From Lachnospiraceae bacterium (GTDB lineage Bacteria > Bacillota > Clostridia > Lachnospirales > Lachnospiraceae): a stretch of 64,000 bases of DNA. Made by a program: the position numbers and the translations under genes. Under the pieces are notes generated by a model that had not been told where the DNA came from, made no database searches, and saw only the letters and a program-made list of their open reading frames with translations. The stretch is taken from assembly GCA_017455525.1 (NCBI GenBank), contig JAFTAP010000027.1, positions 1-64,000 of the forward strand, written 5' to 3'. The stretch's first letter is position 1, and the number at the start of each line of letters is the position of its first letter. This document shows positions 32,572-47,600 of this stretch, piece by piece.

Positions 32572-32615
32572 AAGCAAAACCCCCGACATCGCTGCCGGGG
32601 GGTTGCTTTATGGCT
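32572..32615 (-). terminator. Terminator after the first giant gene
   Basis: On the minus strand AAGCAACCCCC and GGGGGTTTTGCTT form a stem around a CGGCAGCGATGTC loop, with T-rich 3' flank. It lies 45 bases past the giant stop and separates it from hicAB. Confidence 0.75.
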
Positions 32616-32657
32616 ATAAATTTATGTCATGAGCCTTTAATTTGGTACGCTTACGGC

Positions 32658-35600
32658 TTATTTCTCCGCCTTAGCTCTGCGTAACCTGCGTCTTCCGGCT
32701 TTCTTCTTGCCGCCTTCCTCATCGTCCTCGTCGTCATCTGAATATACGAAGCTCATTGCGATGAGGCCTGCCGCGCAGAGCACCATGATCCAGAAGTTGA
32801 GCGTCAGGTCGTCTCCAGTTACAGGCGACATCCTCTCACCGAGAACTCCGGACGTAGGAGCCTTCTTAACACCAAGCACATCCGATACAAAGCCGCCCTT
32901 CCTCGAGCCTAGCACCCCTGTTATATACTTGGTGCTGGAGCTGGAACTCGTTGTTGTCGAGCTGCTGCTCGTAGTCGTGCTTGAGCTGGAGCTTGTCGTG
33001 CTACTCGAAGAGCTTGACGTGCTGCTTGAGCTACTTGAGCTTGACGAACTGCTTGAGCTACTTGAACTAGTCGTGCTACTTGAGCTGGATGTACTGCTGG
33101 AGCTGCTGCTCGTAGTATCCTTATAGTTCGCTATGTAGTGAAGCTCTAAGTAATCATCACTGTCAGGCGTATTATGCGTACCGTCCACCTTGAAGATGAA
33201 TACATTATTCTCAGGTATCGCATATCCGGCAGGTGCCGTCACCTCTTCAAGATAGTAAGTGCCCCACTCAAGGTTATCTATCTCTATCTTTCCGTCGGAG
33301 CCTGATCTGTAGGTTGCAATCTCGTACACTACATCCTCGCCAGCTATGTAGTTCGCAAGAACTCTCGACCCGCTCTTATACGTCCTGTCGGAGTAAAGCT
33401 TGAACTCTGCTCCCTCAAGCGGCTCCTCGGTATCGCCGTCAACCTTGATTATCCTGAATGCTCCATACAGAGGCTTATCCTCGAAGCATATAGCATCCGT
33501 CGTATTCCAGTTGCTCTTAAGCCACTTGTCAGTCTGCGTTACCGTGCCGTCCTCTGCTACCGTGAAGTGAGCCACGACTGAAGACCTTGCATATCCCTCC
33601 GGAGCCTTAGTCTCTCTCATCTCATAGTCGCCGGGCAGGATTCCGCCTGAGCCTGCAGAGCCTATCGCATACTCTAAGGTCTGACCGGACTTAAGCGTAG
33701 CGCTCCAGCCTCCGCCTACCTTATTGATCGTAAACTCTGCTCCCTCAAGCTCTGTCGGGTTAGCTGACGTATCGTTAGCGTCATACTTCCTGATCTTCGT
33801 CTTGATGGACTCATTCGTGAAGATCCATGTACCGTCTGCGCTCTTAACTCCCTCAGCCTTCTTGTAGCCGGGTACTGCATCCTCCTTGACGGTATAGACT
33901 ATCTCGTGCTTATCTTTAGCCGAGAAATCATAGACCTCAAGGTTAGTGAACTTGCCTTCAAGCTGACCCGAAGGAAGCTTCACGGTTTTGCCCGTATCCT
34001 TGCCATCCGCAAGCAGATGGAAGGTTATCGTAGGATGCGTCGCTACGCTCTTGCCGTCATCCCATACCTTCTTCACAGGGATATCGATGTACTTCTGCTC
34101 CACTGTATTTATGAAGCTGAATGAGTAATCATATCCTGCTATCGTAGAACCGAGAGCCTTAGTTGATACGTATCCCTCTACCTCGACCTCGTCAACCTTG
34201 TACTCATAATCGATGTACTTATGATTCACGCTGTCATATACGTGCTTGGGCAGTCCCTCGGTCGTGTATTTATATGTGCCGTCCTCCTGAGGCATGATAG
34301 CCACAGGGGCGCCATACTTCTTCCAGCCCTCGTCACCGCTTCCTGCTACTCTCTGGTAAATCTGAGCCGTAGCCACAGGTCTTACGGTCTCGCCCTTCAG
34401 CGTACCGTTCCAGGTCTTTGTAACGCTAAGGTTAGCCGTAGCCTCCTCAGGCATCTTATTAACAACCTCAAGCTTCTCGGTCTGTGCCTTGCGCTCACCG
34501 CCTATCGTATAGCTTCCATCCGAAGCTATCACTATCTCGACATCAGCAGCCTTCTCATAGCCCTCAGGCACGCTCGTCTCTGACAGCACATAGGTTCCGG
34601 CAGCAGGCGTATCTATAGTTATCTGCGTGCCGGGCTTGAATTTCCAGCTTCCGACCTTACTGCTGCCTACGACGTACTTCCTCGTCAGAGTAAGCTCTGC
34701 CTCGATATCATCCGATATGTTCTCGCCGAGGAACTTCTTAGCTATGGTCATATCCTTATTCATCACATTGACGAAATCGAAGGTAATAAGACCGTTCGCT
34801 ATCTTCGCATTGGTGGTATCCGCTATAGTCGCCACAAGAGCGCTGTAGTTTGTCTTAGCATCAGCGTCCGTCACATTGACCGTGAACTTCTTATCAGCCG
34901 ATAATCCGAAGCTTGCAGTCTTGCCCTTCTCCTCGTCTATCCAGCTCTCATGCAATGTGAACTCATAATTGCCTGTCTTGCTGAAGGTTATAGGCTTATC
35001 AAACACTGCCTTACCGTCAGCTCCGACCGCAGCCGTTACTGTCTGTCCGTTTCCTGTAACCGTGAATCGGAGGTTAGTAAGCTCATCGGCATGCTTTGCT
35101 ATATCCTCAGCCACGCCGTCCGCGTACTTGAGACTCTTAGCGCCTTCAAACTTCACCTCTCCGCTCTTAGTGAGTTCGTTCACGAATACTACATCGGCTT
35201 TACCGCTGACGTCGCTTCCGCCATCAAAGAATCCCTGCAGCTTCTCGATTAAGTTCTCTGACTTCTCTACAGGCTGCTTCGTCTTCTTGATCTCCTTCGT
35301 GACGTCAAGCTTATCGCCATTCTTCTTAATAGTTACCTTGATAATAGCCGTGTCAGTATCATCCTTGATGCTGTCTATGCCTGTCCCACGCTCCTTGACG
35401 TAGTAGTACTTGACTGCCTTGACTGCCTCATCCTTATACTTGCCGTCAGAACCCTTAAGGTCTTCCTGCGTGTACTTGAAGTGCTTTGCGTCAAATGTAG
35501 CTGTCTCAGCCTTGCTCTTTACGGTCTGGCTGTCAATAACATCGCCCTTGTCATTATAGAGATCAAAAGTGAAACCGTCCTTAGGATAAAGGTTAGTTTC

Positions 35601-38600
35601 CTCACCATCCTCTAAGAGCTGTTTGCCGACCGTTAGCGTCGTGCTGCCTTCCGCCTTATAAGTATTGACGAACTCACCGTTTCCGCTCTCATATTCAGGC
35701 TCAGCCATGAGTTTCTTGCCGTCATTCGTAACCGTAACGATAACAGTATATGAAGCCTCTGAATATGTAACTCCCGGCTTATCACCCTTAGTCTCCCTCA
35801 GCGTATACTTGAAGGTCTTGGGTTCTCCTACCTTAACCTTAGCCTTGGTATTGTCATAGGTAAGCCTGAAGCTTACAGCCGAACCAACATTCGTGACGGT
35901 CTGCGTCTCTTCTCCAAGATTGTTAGCAGGGTCAGGTGTCAGAGTGAACTCATAATCATCCGTGATCTCCATTCCCTCTACCTTCTTGGTTGCGCTGATA
36001 TCGACTGCGCCTTCCTCGGGTATGACATTTGCGAATATCATTTCTCCGTCAGTCTTATCGGGCACAGCGCTTATCGTTCCGTCACCATTATCGGTAAGCG
36101 TTATCTTAACATCATACGAATTAGTAGCATAAACTACTCCGTCCACGTTCGTATTCTTCTCTACCACATGATAGACAGGCTGTACGCCGTTCCTCACATC
36201 ATCAAGCGTGAACTTCGTGAACTGTTCAGGGAAGTACCACTTTCCGTCTACTCCTACAGGCACATCCACTGATTCATTAGGTGTGACATCCGTGCGAGTT
36301 ATAGTAACCTCATACTGCCCCGCTGCTATCGTGCCGCCTGCGAGTGTCTTCACGCCGTACAGACTGAAGCCGCCTTCTGCAGCATAGCTGTTAGTGAATG
36401 CCGCTGTCTCACCTTCAGTTGCTGTCTCCTCCGTTCCATTCACAAGGTAAGCAGCAAGCTCTCCGTTGCCTTTATCCTTGAACTTCACCTTATAAGTCCT
36501 GGGCGTCGTGTCATAGGTTACGCCCTTCGTATCATCAGGCTTTTCCTCTGTTACCTCATAATCATGAATGCCTGCCTCGGTGTAGCTGAATTTGAAGCTC
36601 TTCGTAGTATCGCCCGACTTCAGCGTGAAAGGACTTCCGGGTACTTCATCTCCGTCTTCCTTCACATGGAAGGTAAACTCCGCTCCGCTGGGCCAGTACT
36701 CCAACTCCATGTTCTTTGTTACATCGAGATTGAAGCTGCCCTCTGCCACATAATCATTCGTGATCACATAAGGCGTATAGCCGGTGCCGTACTTAACCAC
36801 CGTTTCAAGCGCAGTCTTTGAATCATCCGTGTACCTTACGGTCACATCAACCTTGCGAGGCTCAGTGTCATAGGTATAGTAGTCCTTATGAGTCTCAGAA
36901 TCGTCTATCTCACGTATGAAGTACTTATGCGCTCTTACTGCATTCTCAGTATACGGTATAGCTGTAAATACCGCCTTACCGTCATCACTTGTCACTACAG
37001 TCTGCAATGCCGCATCATCAGCGTCATCAGCGTTAGCAAAGAGTCCGAACTTGAACCCTGCGAGTGACTTAGGATCGCTCTGATCGTCTTCTGCCTTTGA
37101 GGTATCATTTATAGCCTTCTTTGCCTCGATCGTAGCGTCTGTATCAGCCACGCTGTGGTTATTGATAAGTGAAAGCTCTATCTTACCGTCGTTCTTCTTA
37201 TCTCCCTTATCAGCGCTGTCCTTGCCCTGATCCTGAGTCTGACTCGAATCAAGCCATGAATAACCATTGGAGACATTCGTCTCGACTACTTTGTAGGTGT
37301 ACTCGTAGCCCTCGGCATCATACTTATCAAGGCCCGTGAAGGTTATCTTTCCGGTTGCAGGCACTGGCTTAGCCTCTACTCCGGGCACTGCCTCGAAGGT
37401 GGTAAGGAACTTATTGCCATCTGCGTCCTTCTTAGTAACCGCCCTGTAAAGCGTAGCCGTGAAGCCGGTATAGATGTCCGCATCCGTCACGCCGCCTACA
37501 TTCCAGGTCTTTTCTACGTCAACCTCTACCGTCTCCTGATTTATCGTATTGGTAAGCACATAAAGGTTGCCTGTTTCCTCTGACTTAAGCGCGATTCCTT
37601 CATTTGATGCCGTGTACTTAGCCGCTGTCTTATCGTCAAGTCTCTCTACTATCTGATACTCATAATTCCTGCCGAACTCATTCCTTGCAAATATCTTCTT
37701 GCCTTCTTTCTCGGCATCTGCGTCACTGAATGAGAAAGCATAGTTGTCATTCTTGCTTGCAGTCTTTTCAAGGAAATCTTCCCATCCAAGCTCAGTCGAG
37801 AGTTTCCTCTGAAGGACTACTGTGATCTCGTCAGGTCTTGTACCGTTCTCATTATCGCCGTCCTTCCATATCTTCTGACCTGAGAACGACACTGCCCCCT
37901 TCTTTTCATCTGCCATAGTGACAAGATATGCGCCGTCCTTGTCAGGGATCGAGCTTCCTCCGACCGTGACCACGCCGTATTCGTCTATGACAAACTTCAC
38001 ATCACTCGCCAGCATATAATCATCTGGTGCCGCTGACTCATGCAGTACATACGTGCCGGGAACAAGCTTCGAAATATTAAGCCTCTGACCCTCACCAAGG
38101 GATTTAAGGTCATCCATCACAGGAGTGCCATACTTAATACTGCTCTCACCATTCTCATCCTGCACAATCTGCACGTCCTCTGCCTTATATATCTGCCAGA
38201 TAGCGCCTGCGAGCTTATTGTTTTTGTCATCATATTTTACAAGATAGAACTCTATCGGCTGGTCAGCGACCGTGATGCTGAGATTGTCGGAAGCCACCGT
38301 AGCATGATCGCCTGCAAGCTTCTTAATGCTGCGGTCATCATTGATCTTGAATTCGACATCACTGCCTAATTCGTAACCGTTCGGTGCGTCAGTCTCCTTG
38401 ATCACATACGTCTTTCCGGTCACGAGACCTTTAAGCGTATATGTTCCGTCCCCGTTATCCATATATCCGGCTATCTCATCCTCGCTGCCTGATTCAGTAA
38501 CGGTGAATTTAGCCCCGGGAAGGATTGTGCCGTTCTCATCCACCTTCTTGATGGTGATAGGCTGCACATCATCCTCTACTATTATGAGGTTTGTCTGCTC

Positions 38601-41600
38601 GCCTGACTGCGTGTAGACCTTATTATCCTCACTTACGACGGTCACAGTGTCATCAGCGTTAATCTTTACATTTGCTGTAGTAACTTTCTGATAACCGTCC
38701 GGAGCCGCAGTCTCGACAAGCTTGTACTCACCGGGCTCTATGCCGTAGATCGTATGTACGCCTGCTGTCGAAGTCCAGCTTGTCCTTCCTGCTATAGTTT
38801 TGCCGTTAGCGTCTTGAAGCTCAAGGTTTGCTCCTGCAAGACCAAGCTTCGTCGTAGCATCTATCTTCTTGATGCTCACCTCTATAGGCGTATTCTTAAA
38901 TGAAAGCGCCTCAGCCTGTCCTGTAACATTGACATTAAGGCTGCCGTTTCCTGCATCGGATACTTCAACCGTAAATGTCTTGTCGGCTGCAGGCTTGAAT
39001 CCGGACTTTTTAGTCTCTGATACGGTATAAGTATGCGTACCTATATCGGCTGTCGTATACTTGATCTTATTAACCGCATCGCCTCTGTAATTGGGCTCAA
39101 CAGTATAAGTGATCTTACCGGTATCATCACTCTTACCGGTATCATCACTCTTTCCGGTTGCTATAGTCTTTTTCGTAAGTCCTGAACCCTCTGTTACAGT
39201 GAATTCGAAGCCTTCAAGTGAAAGCCCTGTACCCGCTATATCAAAGCTCTTTGTTCCTTCAAGGCTTGTATCCCCTGTTGCTTCATAAGAGTTCTCAAAC
39301 TCTATCTTATTATTTCCGCCTCTTATTATTTTGTCAGCAAGATTCTCCCAGAAGTTCTGCTCCTCTGCAGATATTGCCACAACGCTCTTATCAGCCTTAA
39401 GCGTGCCGCCGTCGAGCTGAAGCAGAACCTCTACTGCATATCTAGCCGTAGAGTAAGTTATGCCACCCTCGCCGGTATTCTGCTCGGAGACCTCATAGTA
39501 GAAGGCCTTCTCCGGAGCACCCGCAAGATCCGTGAGGTCGTAGGTAAGCTCAGGGAATGTGAAATCCTTAGTGCCATCCTTTCCTGCCTTATAGCCTACA
39601 TTTGCGGTCTTCTCATTCTTAGTATCACCGCTCTTAGCCGTGATATTGAAGGTGAAGGTCTTATCAGCAGCAGCCTTGCCTGTAAGCTTCTTCGTACCGT
39701 CAAGTTTTACCTTGGTATCAGCCGTAAGCTGATTTATGAATTCAGGTATAGCACTACCATAGGACTTGGTTATCTCAAGAGAGCCATTCTCAAGATCCCT
39801 GACAGTTACGGTCACATCCTGCTTAGCAGTCTTCTTGACATAGCCGTTAGCGTCCTCTGTCGTCTCTACGATCTCGTATTTGTATATCCCTGCCGCGCTA
39901 TAGGTTATCTCAGCGAAGCTTACAAGACCGTTCGCATCCGTCTTAGCCGTGCCGAGAGAAGTCTTCTCTCCCGTTACATCGAAAAGCTCGAATTCGAACT
40001 TATTATTAAGGTCAAGGCTTCCTAAAGGCACATCCTTACCGGATGCGTCCACTACCTTCTTCTGGACCTGAAGCTGCGTCTTGCCTTCTGTCTTGTACTC
40101 GTTGTTTATGGTTACGTTTCCGGTTGAAGAAACGACTCCATCAACGGTTACGGTCTTATTAAGCTCTCCGTTTCCGCCGTCGGATATGGTAACTTTTATC
40201 TCATGAAGCTTATTTCCGGCTTCATCCGTTGTTATTCCTTCCGCCGTGTCATACGTGATGCCATCATTCGTACCCTTAACCTCCATTACATAGTAGGTAT
40301 AAGTCCTTGACGCCTCTCCATTAAGGTCAGAAAGCTTGTACTTAATCTCGCCAAACTCCGCCGTGCCAGAATTAGCCAACTTATTCTGCCTGACAACGGC
40401 AGGCTCTCCAATCTGTTCCTTATTCTCGTCAAGAAGCTTGAATGTGAAGTCCTCAAGAAGCTTCGCATTCGTCATAGTCTTCGTTACCGAAGGCTTGAAG
40501 GTCGTATTTGCGTCATAGCTATTCGTGAAGCTTATCTCTTTAGCATTTGTCGATGATGCTACCGCATCATTTTGATATGCGGTAAGATGACCGTTTCCGT
40601 CGCTTCTCCACTCTACGCTGTATTCCTGTGAAGACTTATCATCATAAGTCACGCCCGCCGTGCCGTTAGGCGCTGTCTTCTCCACGAACCTGTAATTATG
40701 AGTAGTTCCGGCATAGGATGCGTCAGCCTTAATCTTGTACTGCTCAGATACAGGAGCATCCTTCGTAAGCGTATACTCGGCAAGCTTCGTCGAAGTACCA
40801 TTGTAATCATCGTAAACCTCTACGGTGAACTCCTTGCCAGCACCAGTAGGCCAGTAGTCATTCTCCATATTCTTCCTGACCTGGAATGAGAACTCGCCGC
40901 CCTCGTCATAGGAGTTAGTAAAGCCCGTTCCCGTAAGAGCCTCGATATCACCGCTCTTTTCAACTTCAAGCGTACCATCTCCTTTATCCTTTACATCAAC
41001 CGTAACGGTATATACGTTAGGATCATATGTAATCCCTTCATACTTATACCCGTTATCAGCAGTTGCTCCAGTAGGAATAACCTCATTAACCGTATAGGTA
41101 TGAGGACCTAGATCAGTAAGCCCATAGCTAATAGCGTCAAACGTAACCTTACCGTCAGAATCATTCTTCTTGGTCTGAAGCACGTTGCCCTCTGCATCCT
41201 TAAGCTCGAAGCTGAACATATTAGTCACAAACGGCTTACTCGCATTGGTGTCAAATTTCTTCTTCGTGCTAAGCTCTAACGTACCGGTTGCGGTGTAAGT
41301 ATTGGTAAAGGTACTTTCGCCTTCATACTCATAATTAAACTTAACCACGCCGTCCTCAATATATGGCGTCACCTTAATCACATACTCATGGCTATCATAA
41401 TTAACGCCCGCTACGCCGTTATTTACTTCCTTTATAGTATAAATCTCTGGTTTTCCTGCCTTTGCGGTAGCCAGATCGTAGCTATCAAGCTGAATAGCTG
41501 TCGTATTATCCGTACTGCCCCACTTGAAAAACAGCGACTGGGAATCAAGCCCTTCAAGCTTCGTTCCGTTCTTGTATACCTCTACCCTGAAGTTATCGCC

Positions 41601-44600
41601 TTCCTTTATCGCCCTTCCCACAAGGCTCTTTGATACATTGACAGTAGGAACGCCGTTTATCTCCTTTGTGTTGGTGATAGTACGCGCTCCGGTATTGCTC
41701 TCGGCATCGTTCTCACTGTACTCCTGATCAAGCGGAGTAACCTTGAGCGAACCATCGTTATCATACTCAACCTTCACCTGGAAAGTTATGCTGCCGGTAG
41801 ACTGGAAACCTGAGACAGGCGTCTCTTCAACGGTATAGGTATGCGTTTTTATATCTGTATAGTCATAAGCTATATCATTAAACCAGAACTTGACCGCCTT
41901 ACTTCCCTTAACCCGAACTGCCTGGTTTTCCTGAATTACAGTATCGCCCTCTTTAAGCGTGAAGTTAAACGTTGTCTCTTCATTTGACGGCTGATAAAGC
42001 ACGTTCTTTACAGCCCAAGGCTTATAAGAGCCTGTACCTGCCTTCAGGTTATTGAATGAAGCCGCCGGAACCTCTACGCCGTTCTTATAATACTTCACAG
42101 ACGTCTGCATTCCCCAGAAGTCCTCTTCAGGATTCGTCACAACATCGGCATCACTATTTCCGTGAATATGATAGCTCTTTTCTATAGTCCTGCGTCCCTG
42201 ATTTACCGTGACAACAGCCTCGTAAACCGTAGGATCATAAAGTATTCCATCCTTCTCAAAGTATTTCGTGTCGTCCGCAGTAGTAACTTCCGTAGCGCCG
42301 GTGGGGATATCCTCTTTGATCTCATACGTGTATGTACCCTCACCTTTGCTGTTAAGTCCTGAGAACTCAATATCAGACCAAGTAGCTTTCCTGCTATCTG
42401 ATGTCGCATACGCCTCGTTCCCATCCTTAGGAGCAGGTGCACCGTTCTTAGGTGTGATTTTGAACTTAAATCCCCCCTCAGGCCACTGCTCGGACGTACC
42501 ATTATAGTTTTTAATCGCATTAAGGCTCACTGTCGGATTGCTGTAATAATTAAATACATGAACCGTCTGTGTGTCTACGTCAGGTGCGACACTCGCTGCG
42601 TGTGCAGCGTAATTCTCAGACTGATCCTGACTCATGCTTGCAAAGAAGCCACCTGTACCGGTCTTAAGATTATTTTTATCTATATCATATATATCATTAC
42701 CGGCATCATAATAACGATTCTTTGCATTATTGCCATAATCTCCTTCAGTAGTCACGGCATACGTTGTGATCCTAAGCCATTCCGGATGCACCATAGGATC
42801 ATTGCTTTTATACTTTAATGTCTCGCCGTCTGCGACTTCTTCTACGGTATATGTTCCGGAAGGAAGATCATAGATTGTCCAGTGAGAATCATCATCATAG
42901 GTGTATTCGTAATCTGCACCGTCAACCTTATGTCTTGTAGTTCTGCTCCCTCTGAGTCCGTTAAGAATAAATGATTCCTTCGTTTTAGTATTGGTAACAC
43001 GGAACTTCACATGGTCAATTATCTCTTCGTTCACCTGAATACTGCCAAAATCATTGACAACCATCTTATGGATTCGAAGATTTGCCTTACCGTCGCTTGT
43101 GTTCTTTATAATAACATTTGTAGAAGAACCTTCGCCAAGCTTAAACGCTATCGAATCAACCGTGTAATCAGAATCAGGTATCGGAGTTCTGCTGTTCTTC
43201 ATCATCTGGAAAGTTCTTTCTACATTAGAAACCGAGCCTTCCTTTGCACCCTCCGCGCTGTAACTTACTTTATAGCCGAAATGTGCACCATACACTCCCG
43301 AACTATACTGATTTGAGTGTTCTACAATATCATACTCTTCTTCATCAGATAAATACGTTACCTTGGCATCTTTATCAACCTTATATCCTACAATCTCAAC
43401 CGTCTTACCGGCTTCTACAGGGTAGAAATAATCCTGACGTCCATCACTGCCAACTGCAATAACGCTTACATATTCATTTCCAACCTTCCTGAACAGATTG
43501 AAATAGAACGGCTCTGTTCTATCAGCTCCGACAAGCTCCTTCGTGACCTTAAGTGTCTTTCTGCTATATGTATTGTTGACATTAATCGTGATATCAGGGT
43601 CATCCTGTCCTATAGAGAACGTAGCCGAAGATGTAGCCTTATCCGTCACATAGCCGCTGAAATCAGCAACGTAAACATGACCTGCAAGCTCTCCCCCGCT
43701 CTCTGTAATCCTATAATCACCTATAGGAAGATTGGATACGGTACCAAAATTACCGTCACTCTGATGCGTCAGTTCTACCTGTGCGAACGTCTTGTCTACA
43801 ACAGTATTGCCTGACACATCCTTAGTGAGTCTCTCCACGGTAAACTTTATATCGCCAAGAAGATCGGAAATCTGCTCAGTCCCCTCAACTCCGGTGATAT
43901 TCTTCTTCACGGTAACAGAACCTGTCTTGGCTCTTTCTGGAGAGTTGCCGATAGTCGCGGAATACTCACTGTCGCCAGTGGTCTCTCCGTCCGCAGAGCC
44001 AGCCGTAAATCCGAGTTCTATCTCCTGACCCTCTTCCGTCTTTATTACTTCATCATTCTCATCTATTGCTTTAGCCGTAATCTTAAAGTTATCTGCGACA
44101 GATATTCTCCACCTATGGATATCATTAAGCTGATATCCATCAGGCGCAGCCGTCTCTTCAAGAATATAAGTCTCTCCCGGATAGATATCCTCAAAGGTAA
44201 TCTTTCCGGTGTCTCCGGTAGGGAAAGTCTGGACATTAGTTAAGCTTCCCTCCGGTGGCGTAAGCGTAAATGCAGCACCCGCCAAAGGAGCGTTAGTAAT
44301 ATTACCATCTGCGTCTGCGACTACCTTCTTTATTGAGAAGCTGGTCGTAGGAAGCTTATCGTCTCCAATCGAGAATCCGCCTCCGCTTACGTCAACCGGA
44401 ATTATATTTAAATCAACATTCTGTGCCTGATTGGTAAGTGCAAAGCTTGCCTGCACCATGAAAGGAACAAGAGTGTCATTTAGCGAATAGCCTGCAGGGG
44501 CTATAACCTCTTTCACAGCATAAAACTCATCCTTAGAAAGAGTCCATCCGTCATTAAGCAAATCACCAAAGAAAGAAGCCCGCCCATTTGAATTGGTGGT

Positions 44601-47600
44601 TTTTTCTACTACATTATTATTTATAGTATCCCTAACTTCTTCCCAGTTATTCTCATCAAGATTCAGTACATCACTCCTTGAGCCTTTCCATTTATAAAGC
44701 CTGAAGGTAGCTCCCGCAAGCGGCTCTCCATTCTCGGAATCCTTCTTAATAATTCCAACACTCTTAACCGTGCCTGAACCGGTCGCATGTGAAAGCGTAA
44801 CATCCTTATTTCCCGCCTCAGATTCATAACCGAAGAAAGAAACTTTATTAGAATATCTTACGGTCTGATTTATCATACCGACCACTTGAGCCTTGTATCT
44901 GATTTCCGCAGACTGTCCGTTTCTAATCTGGAATACCCACGCACCTTGCGTACTATCCCAATTCCATCCTTTAGTTTCCGTTACCCCGTCTCCGTATGAA
45001 ACAGTGATTGGCTCTGTAGAAACAGGTCTTAGGTTAGTCATGTAGTCATATACATTAAGATATGACTCTGTACCATAAGTAATACCGCCCTTATTTACGG
45101 TAATCTTAAATTCGCCTACATAATTGTTATCGTCACTCGGCGGCGTAACACATTCCTTATTTATAGATTCACTGGAATAGTCATACTTCTGTGTAGAACT
45201 GCCGGACTTTCCGCTCCAACTGGCTGTATTCGTAAATTCATATCCGCCATTTTCGCCGTATGCGCTAAGTTCCTGTATAGTCCTTAGAGCTTCTGCACTT
45301 TCAGGTATCAGATAATACTCAAGATAATATCTGCCGTAATAGCTGTCTCCATCCTTAGGTACATTGACTGTTATCGTCGCAACCCTGCTCCCATCAGTAT
45401 CTCCAGGTGAATAGGAAACCGTTCCAGTTGCCCTGTCATTCCACTCATTTCCATTCCTTGGATATAAAAGAACGTGTTTATCGGCATCATTATCATCCTC
45501 ATATATTTTGAAATAATCGGGGAATGTATCTTCAATTACAAGCTTACCGTCCTCAAGCGTAGCATCATTTAGCCCCGTAAGATCTATTGTATACTTATAA
45601 ATAGGATACTGTGTTCCATCTATAGTTTTAGTTCCTGTCCCACTACATTTCTTCGAAAGCGTATTATAAAACAGCTTCGATACAGATGCTTCAGTTTCAA
45701 CCTGCTGACTTTTAACATCTATATATACCTTGTTGGTATGGACATCACTTGCCCAATTCTCACTTGTAGCTTTGAGCCAGTCCTGATTTATTTTGGTATA
45801 GTAAGATATAGTAACTGTCGCCGTATCGCTTCCTGCTACAATACCATAATGCTCTTCATCTGCATCTTTGAAGAAATCCAGCGTTATGGCACCCTTCTCG
45901 TTCAGTTCTTTGGGATAAGGTCCACTATAATGTAGAAACCTGCCGTCAGATATTGTAACAGAAATATCACTGTCTAATGTATCTATATAGCCATAATCCT
46001 GGAGTCTGGGCAAATAATCAGTAACCTCTAACTTATCGTACCCCTCAGCAGGAACAGTGAAAGTAATTGTCCACGGCACCCGGTTATCGACAATTTCTCC
46101 TGCCGTCTTTTTTACCTTAATCCCATTGCCTTCCTTGGGCTTGTATGTTGTCCTTGTTTCATCCTCTTTATTCCCGAATTTAACAAGGTTCTTTAATATG
46201 TCTCTCGATACTATCTCATCAACATCTACTGCAACAGTATAAGTAATTACTACGCTCTCTTTGCCTACGTTTCCAAGAGTATATTTAAACTTCTTCTGCT
46301 CATCTGAATTATATCTGTTGGCTTCATCCTTTTCAGTAAGGGTTTCTTCTCCCCATTCAACAAGCCTAGCTTCCTGGTCCCCGACCTTTACATATATGCC
46401 GTCTCCCGTATAATTCGCATAAGCCGCCAAATGGCTAAGATAATCCTTGACCTCCATGCCGCTTATATCAACGCTCTTGTTTTCATTTATGACTATCTGA
46501 TACTGCAGCTGGCTCTGATCATCAGTCAATGGATTTACACTCTTATCTAATGTGAGATCATAAGTATAAAGTGTATCCATCGTATAAGCAGTTGCATCCG
46601 TCCAGTAAGCATTATTCTTATAATATGCCCCAACCATATTGCCAACCGTTATAGTCTCTGTCGGCTGGTCAGGATAATTAACATCACAGTCATACTCAAT
46701 AGTAATGACTTCTCCGTCAACCATATCAATATTGCTTATTAAAAGAAGCTCTCCGCTTGAATTATCAGTCGTCGGGCTAGGAACAGTTCTCCCCTTACTG
46801 GAGGTAACTGTAACTGAATCCGTATCCAAGGATAAATATTTGCTTGCAAGATAAGTAAAGCTATCTTTAATAGTCATCCCCGAATTATTCCCCGTGGATG
46901 TAACTTTTGCTACGTAGTGAATCTTGCTGCCGTCTGCAGACACCTTACTCGTCTTCTCAGCGCTAAGCTTGGAATCACTCTCATCCTCTTCTGCAATCGG
47001 GAATGTATTATCTGTTATCGTAATCACACCGGATGTCTCAGAAGAACCCGCAAATTTGATTTCTGTTGCGTCATTATCTACCGACATGGAAATTCCAATC
47101 TGGAAGTCGCAGTCTCCGGAAGCACCGACCAGCCAATAATTATCCTCATCGGTATCGTCAAGCTCTACTATGAGATAGCTTACGCCATCCACTGTCTCCA
47201 CGTGATAAGCAAAATTAACCTTTCTGCCATTAACGTTTACTTCCTCTGTTTCGCCTTCTTCACCACCCTCTTTAGGGATTGTTACACTTCCTTTAAATTC
47301 AATATAAGAAGTTCCGACCTCATCTGTCCCGGGATTCATACCGCTGGGTAATTGGTAATACATCACCGGCTTATCAAACTGATTTGCCCCATTCTCTTGG
47401 AATACCAACCCAAGTGAAAACGTTTTATTTACGCTCTCAGGAAATATAAAGTCACTTATATCACCGCTCGGAAGCTCTGTACCGTTAAAGTTAATGCTTT
47501 TTACCATAGGCACAAGGCTAATCGCACCTTTCTCTATAGCCTGCGCATAAGTCGTAGGAGAAGAAACCTCCGGTGCAACTACATAATACGAAAGCGTATC

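Noticed and set aside
32707..33126. Plus-strand frame rich in Leu/Glu opposite the Ser-rich stalk
   Set aside because: Antisense of Ser codons in the stalk; no start context and repetitive composition.
47415..47428. TGAAAACGTTTTAT, a cre-like sequence inside the first giant gene
   Set aside because: It encodes ordinary residues (NKTFS) deep in the gene, far from any promoter; one such match in 64 kb is expected by chance.
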